The notes under the pieces: model-generated | Database searches by the model: none | Seen by the model: the letters and a program-made list of their open reading frames with translations, nothing else | What the model was told of the DNA's origin: nothing | From: Flaveria trinervia | Lineage: Eukaryota > Streptophyta > Magnoliopsida > Asterales > Asteraceae | Assembly: GCA_025506515.1 (NCBI GenBank) | Contig: CM046443.1 | Location: 88,803,781-88,867,780, forward strand | Reading direction: 5' to 3' | Length of the DNA: 64,000 bases | Position numbers and translations under genes: made by a program | Part shown: positions 59,319 to 64,000 of the stretch, piece after piece | How the letters are laid out: each line of letters opens with the position of its first letter | How positions within the stretch are numbered: the stretch's first letter is position 1

Positions 59319-61892
59319 GTTTCTGTAACACAAGATACATATACGTTAGAATTTTTGTAAATGATGACATTTGAATTTTAATTAACTTGAATCATTTTGC
59401 TGAGTCGTGCGAATGGACAATGCAACTGAGTCTTAGTCCTACGATTTGGGCTCAGTCATATGATTGAGCCTACGACTGAGCTTAGTCGTATACTGTCCCA
59501 TGTGGTTGAACCAGTCGTGCGACTGAACTCATACACACGGTTCATTCGTGCGATTGAGTCATACGCCTAGCTCAATCGTGTGATTGAAGTTCATTAGCAT
59601 GTCCATTTGCATAAGTCTCTATTCGACACTTTAAATTCAGTTCTTGGTCTATACTTGATGTTAATCGTTGTGGTTAGGCTCATTAGAATCACAAACACTG
59701 AAAATAAGACCGAATACTCTTTAATTTAACAATTTAGTCCAGTTAGTGGTTTATTTTGATAACTTTGTCTCGGTTCTTGTTTTGACTAATTTAGGTCATT
59801 CGGGCTTGATTAAACCAAACACTTATGTCGATTTTCATCTCACATTACCCGTAGATACAGAGAGTAATCGCTAGAGTCAAAAACAAGATGCTAAATCACT
59901 AAAATGAAATTTGGGCAGAGTAACTTTGTTTTCGTGCGACTTGAGAGCGATTGAGGGGTGATGAAAAATGTGCGACTGACTCCCCTTTATTTATACTGAG
60001 TTACCTTCCGTCGTGCGCCTGGACCTATTCGCATGCTTGATTCGTGCGACTGGGTCTGAGTCATGCGATTGGACCTATTCGCACGCTTCATTCGTTAGAC
60101 TGGGTCTCAGTCGTGCGACTGGCTCAGTCAATCACCTCCATTCGTGCGATTGGTTCATTCTGGTGATCCAATCGAATAGATTGACCCATGCTTATTGTCT
60201 AATCGTACATCTGGTCCATACGTATGGTTCAATCGTGCGATTGGCTCATACTCATGATCTAATCATGGGACTCGGCCATAGTTATGGTCCAGTCGTGCGA
60301 ATGGTTCAGACTTATCAGTTTGACCTCATGCACTTTGAAACACTTAACCGATTAACTATTGATAAGACGTTATGACCGTTGATCATCTCAGACATCACCT
60401 TTTTAATTTGAAAAACTATTGATCACCTCATACGTGATCCTTTTAACTTATACCCCGATTGGTCGCCTCAGATGTGACCCCTTTTAGTGAGTGATTCACA
60501 GATTGAATCCAGATGTATAGTTTGACTTTTACCTACCAAAATAACTAAAAGTTAATTAAAAAAACTCGAAAGTTAAAAACAAAACAAGATATATTTTTGT
60601 ATTTTTGATTGGAGATGGATTTAAACCTATTAGAGTACTTCTAACCGATTTTACTTCCTGGACAACACAACTTCAATTCTATTTTATCATTTCTCATACA
60701 ATTCATTATTGAATCATACAGGTATATCAGAATCATTTGGGACACTTTAATAAACTATTTTGATGCTAGATTCTTTTTTTAACCGAGTGTCAATAGCAAT
60801 TTTAGGAAATCATACTAGAGCTATCAGATGCACATACTAATTTTGACTTTCAAGAAATGCATCTCATGATGATGTTAGTATACTTGTTCTCTTAAGTCAA
60901 TACACAGAATTTTGACACACACTGGTGATGAATTAAGGTTTAATTATTTCAACAAGCATTTGTGGATCCCACGCTTATATGGTAATCAGTGTTCCTTAGA
61001 AGATTTTCGAGCGGTCTAGGGTATATTTCAAGAAGAAACTATTCTAAGAGCTTTCAAAGAGATGCCAAGCCTCAGGTCAGTGTCATCGCATAGTAGAGAG
61101 GTGCAAATAACAATGAATTCTAGAATATTTAGGTTATGTTTATCCTCAGGTTAGTGCCACCGCATAGTAGAGAGGCACACAACCTATATTCTTGTTAGAG
61201 CATTTATTTTTGTTTTTGCACATAACGCACCAACAACATAAGTTATTAGCTTGATTGCATTTTGCATTTTTCCATGTGCTCTTTGCTCATTTTTTTATGG
61301 TCGTCCACACACATTTGTGGCGTTTATTTTGCTCTTCACCCCTTATTGGAACTACGTTGATTGTGTTAACTAGGGATAAGATAGGAACCCACAACGAGTT
61401 GAACAACTTAGTTTAAATTTTAAATCACCAATGAGGTCTACTCATGTATTGTGTTGAATCTACCGACACACCATATAATGAACTAGCAACCTCTAGGCCT
61501 ACATTCTCTATGTTACCTTGGTAGCATACTAGTTTTACTATCATATTTCCTTTTATTTTGTTTTGACTTTTCAGACTTATACATTGAATTTTGTATCTTA
61601 ATCAGTTAAAATCTTTTGAAGTCCCAAACAATCTGTTCCATGTGTACTATCATTTTCCATAAATGTTAAATCAGTATCACAGATTTGTTTACATTCCTTT
61701 TAGCTATGCTGTCCTTCTCCCTTTTAAATAATTAAATCAAGTAGCTAATTTAATAGTAATCTAACCTATTCTCCCCCTAATATTCTAAAACCAAAAATAT
61801 TTTTGTGTTATTGAATTTTTAATAAACAGGAAAATAAAATAAAATAAAATAAAAATAAAGAAAGTTGAACTAGGCATTTTCTTCCTCTGAAA
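59319..61892 (-). promoter_or_regulatory. Element F inter-ORF region with LTR-type palindromes and TATA box
   Basis: About 2.5 kb of non-coding sequence between RNase H and the extra ORF. CAGTCGTGCGACTG palindromes and variants fill 59400-59590 and 60010-60310, and the same units occur in F's LTR. A TATA-like site (AGTATAAATA, 59987-59996) sits between the two clusters. A possible 5'-leader intron runs from a GTAATG at 59848 to the acceptor at 59323. The rest (60320-61892) is AT-rich, with a direct repeat at 61070-61190. Promoter and intron are inferred. Confidence 0.5.
61070..61190 (-). repeat. Two-copy direct repeat, 74-bp spacing
   Basis: CCTCAGGTCAGTG followed by CGCATAGTAGAGAGG recurs 74 bp later with a few changes. 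It is non-coding and lies in the inter-ORF gap of element F. Confidence 0.8.
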
Positions 61893-62560
61893 TCACTTCA
61901 CTTTTCTTTTCACGCCATTAACCTCTAATAGATATAAAAACCTCGGTATATCAAATGCTTTTGTGTAGAGGTTGGCGCATTGAAAATTCGTACTTATTTT
62001 AACCACATCGATTAATTTCTTTTCAAAACAGTCAGGTACAAAGTGATACTTAATAACGATGTGTTTAGTTTTAGGATGTTGGACTAGATTTTTTGTTACG
62101 GCTATAGCAGCAGAATTATCAACATAGATAGGAGTGTTTGAAAATTGCAAACCATAGTGGCGCATTTGCTGTTGAATCCAGATGATTTGTGAACAGCAAC
62201 TTGCAGCAGCAACGTATTCAGCTTCACATGTTGACAGAGCAACAGAGGTCTGCTTCTACATTGCCAGGTGACTAACCGTCTACCAAAGAACTGACATCCT
62301 ACTGATGTTGACTTGTAATTTATTTTGCAACCGTCATAATCCGAGTCACTATACGCCGTAAGCTCAAAATCATCGTCATGAGGATACCACAACCCAAGTG
62401 TTGGAGTACCCTTCAGATAACAGAAAAACCTTTTAACACCTATGAGATGGTTGACTTTCGGTTTTGCCTGATATCTAGAACAAAGACACGTCGCATACAT
62501 GATATCAGGACGAGACGCTGTGAGATATATAAGGGATCTGATCATTCCTTTATACATTAT
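61893..62560 (-). pseudogene. Element F RNase H
   Basis: RT tail RSLIYLTASRPDIMYATCLC leads to RNase H: YSDSDYDGCKINYKSTSVGC, FFGRRLVTWQCRSR, then VDNSAAIAVTKNLVQHPKTK and KHIVIKYHFVPDCFEKKLID. It ends at 61893. Frames shift near 62150. Divergent from A, B and C, which supports a separate family. Confidence 0.88.
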
Positions 62561-62689
62561 AGCATCAATCAGATCACAATTTTCGTCGGGGCAACATCGG
62601 GGTTTGTGGCAAGTGGAGTTCTAGCAGCTGAAGCATTCTCCATGTCAAACCGACTAAGGATGTCCCCTACATATTTAGTCTGATGCAGG

Positions 62690-63480
62690 AAGATTCCTTT
62701 TGGTGTCTAATCCACCTTTAATCCTAGGAAGAACTTCATCTCCCCCATTGCACTCATCTCAAATTCTTCTTTCATGACAGATTAAAATTCTTTACATAAC
62801 TCTTCATTTTTGTAACCGAAGATTATGTCATCAACATAATTTATTCCAGCAGTACGTCATCATCCTTTTCTTTGATGAACAGTGTGTAGTCAATAACTCC
62901 CCTGCGAAAATCATGTTTCACCAGATGAGTTGAGAGCTTCTCATACCATGCTCTCGGGGCTTGATGGAGCCCGTGGAGAGCGTTATCAAACTTGTAAACT
63001 CTATCCCAATGATAAAGATTCTCAAATCCTTCGGGTTGATTGACATACATTGTCTCTCGGATTTCACCATGAAGGAATGCACTCTTGACATCTAGTTGAT
63101 AAACTTTAATCTTCACGTAAGATGCATAGGTTAGGAAGATACGGATTGCTTCCATTCTAGCCACAGATGCAAACACTTAATTGTAATCAATGCCTTCGAC
63201 TTCTCTAAAACCTTGAACCACAAGTCGAGTCTTGTTTCTGATTATGACCCCTTGGTCATCTTTCTTGCACTTCAAGACCTATTTAGTGCCATTTACCTTA
63301 GCACCTTTTGGTTTATCCACTAGTGTCCATACTCCTAGCTTCTTGAATTGTAGAAGTTCTTCTTGCATGGCACTAACCCATGCCTTATCATTTAAGGCTT
63401 CACTTACATATTTTTGCTCAAATTGATACACAAAACATCGATAAGCACTGTCGTGAAGATATTCTTTTTCCATTACTGAG
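62690..63480 (-). pseudogene. Element F reverse transcriptase
   Basis: Blocks: AWVSAMQEELLQFKKLGVWT, RLVVQGFREVEGIDYN followed by a stop, FASVARMEAIRIFLTYASY, YQLDVKSAFLHGEIRETMYV and LHGLHQAPRAWYEKLSTHL. The YVDD region near 62840-62830 is disrupted: the frame ends VLLE then stop, and the Asp pair lies in another frame. The KEEFEMSAMG-type block follows with shifts. Confidence 0.86.
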
Positions 63481-64000
63481 GCATAATCAGCTGAGTATAG
63501 CTGATTTCGTGTCTATACTCCTGATAGTACATCTCCTATGATGTTGTCCAAAGGATGATATACATTTAGCCGAGATCCGGGAGTGGTGGGAACAACTACT
63601 TCCTGATCCAGATTTTGAATTCTCGATTCAGTATCTGTAGCCGTTGGAGTGTGAGGTCCCGAAGTGTCATAAGCATCAACATCTGATACTTATGTACTTT
63701 TAGTAGCAGGAACATGCTCCTTCTCATCCACCTATTTATTCTCCACTTCTTCATCGTTAGAGGAGGAGTCGCTTACTTCAAGTGCTCCCTCTAAAGGACT
63801 TGAAGATTCACCTTATGATACTGATGTTGTCAAGTCTAGTGATAGTGTGTTTAAGACATCATACATCATTCTGGTTGATAACTTATCATCAAGAAGGGAA
63901 AGAGGGATGTTGAATTACTTAAAGAATCCATCATAGTCAAAGAAGAATGAGGGTCCCTTTCTAGTAGTGGGTGGTGTATCTTTAAACATCAACATTGCAC
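63481..64000 (-). other. Element F integrase-RT linker, damaged
   Basis: This equals the variable acidic linker of Copia pol. Short Ser/Glu/Asp-rich frames with several stops. Integrase is expected just past the window end. Confidence 0.5.

Larger units (their letters stand above)
46767..64000 (-). mobile_element. Element F: Sirevirus-like Ty1/Copia retrotransposon, 5' end beyond the window, split by E
   Basis: Minus strand. The 3' LTR (46767-47437) is followed by a PPT, an extra ORF (47558-50640, continued at 59290-59318), a long non-coding gap, RNase H and RT. Integrase, gag and the 5' LTR lie to the right of 64000. It is a family distinct from A, B and C: its palindrome is CAGTCG-TG-CGACTG. 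Element E (50641-59289) sits inside the start of the extra ORF. The frame resumes correctly on both sides if E and one TTCGT are removed. Confidence 0.85.

Overview
The window is repeat-filled nuclear DNA from a large plant genome. Nearly every supportable gene belongs to a transposable element. I see no intact host gene, tRNA, rRNA or CRISPR array. A eudicot is likely, because the extra 3' ORF of the Copia elements resembles proteins I recall from composite-family (Asteraceae) annotations. That assignment rests on memory and is weak.

Layout, left to right. (1) 1-2556: the end of a minus-strand CACTA-type gene (Transposase_24 family), a 199-bp inverted repeat, and a cluster of TATCGCCGG/CCGGCGATA motifs. 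(2) 2557-27388: element A, a minus-strand Sirevirus-like Copia element in an (AT)n tract, split by element B (7685-20188), a second minus-strand element of the same lineage with a perfect TCTGA target duplication. (3) 27389-30787: AT-rich DNA with a candidate CACTA terminus at 28463, an Ulp1-type peptidase exon and microsatellites. (4) 30788-43224: element C, a younger minus-strand relative of B with no target duplication. (5) 43225-46172: D, the 3' remnant of a plus-strand Gypsy chromovirus. (6) 46173-46766: a CACTA coding fragment. (7) 46767 to the window end: F, another minus-strand Sirevirus-like element whose 5' end lies beyond the window. It is interrupted by E (50641-59289), a minus-strand Gypsy chromovirus of the same family as D, with a TTCGT target duplication.

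A, B and C read 5' LTR, PBS (initiator tRNA-Met type), gag with two zinc knuckles, protease, integrase, reverse transcriptase, RNase H, a non-coding gap, a long extra ORF, PPT, 3' LTR. F shows the same order from reverse transcriptase onward. E and D show the chromovirus order, ending in a chromodomain.

The most interesting pattern is the gap between RNase H and the extra ORF. In all four Copia elements it is packed with the same short palindromes found in that element's own LTR, although the palindrome sequence differs between families. It also holds a TATA box. In A, B and C the TATA box lies about 60-120 bp before the extra ORF's ATG, with a short leader between. This looks like a second internal promoter serving the 3' gene.

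Most genes are broken by frameshifts or stops. The two LTRs of C differ more by one-base indels than by substitutions, so part of this damage may be base-calling error rather than biology.
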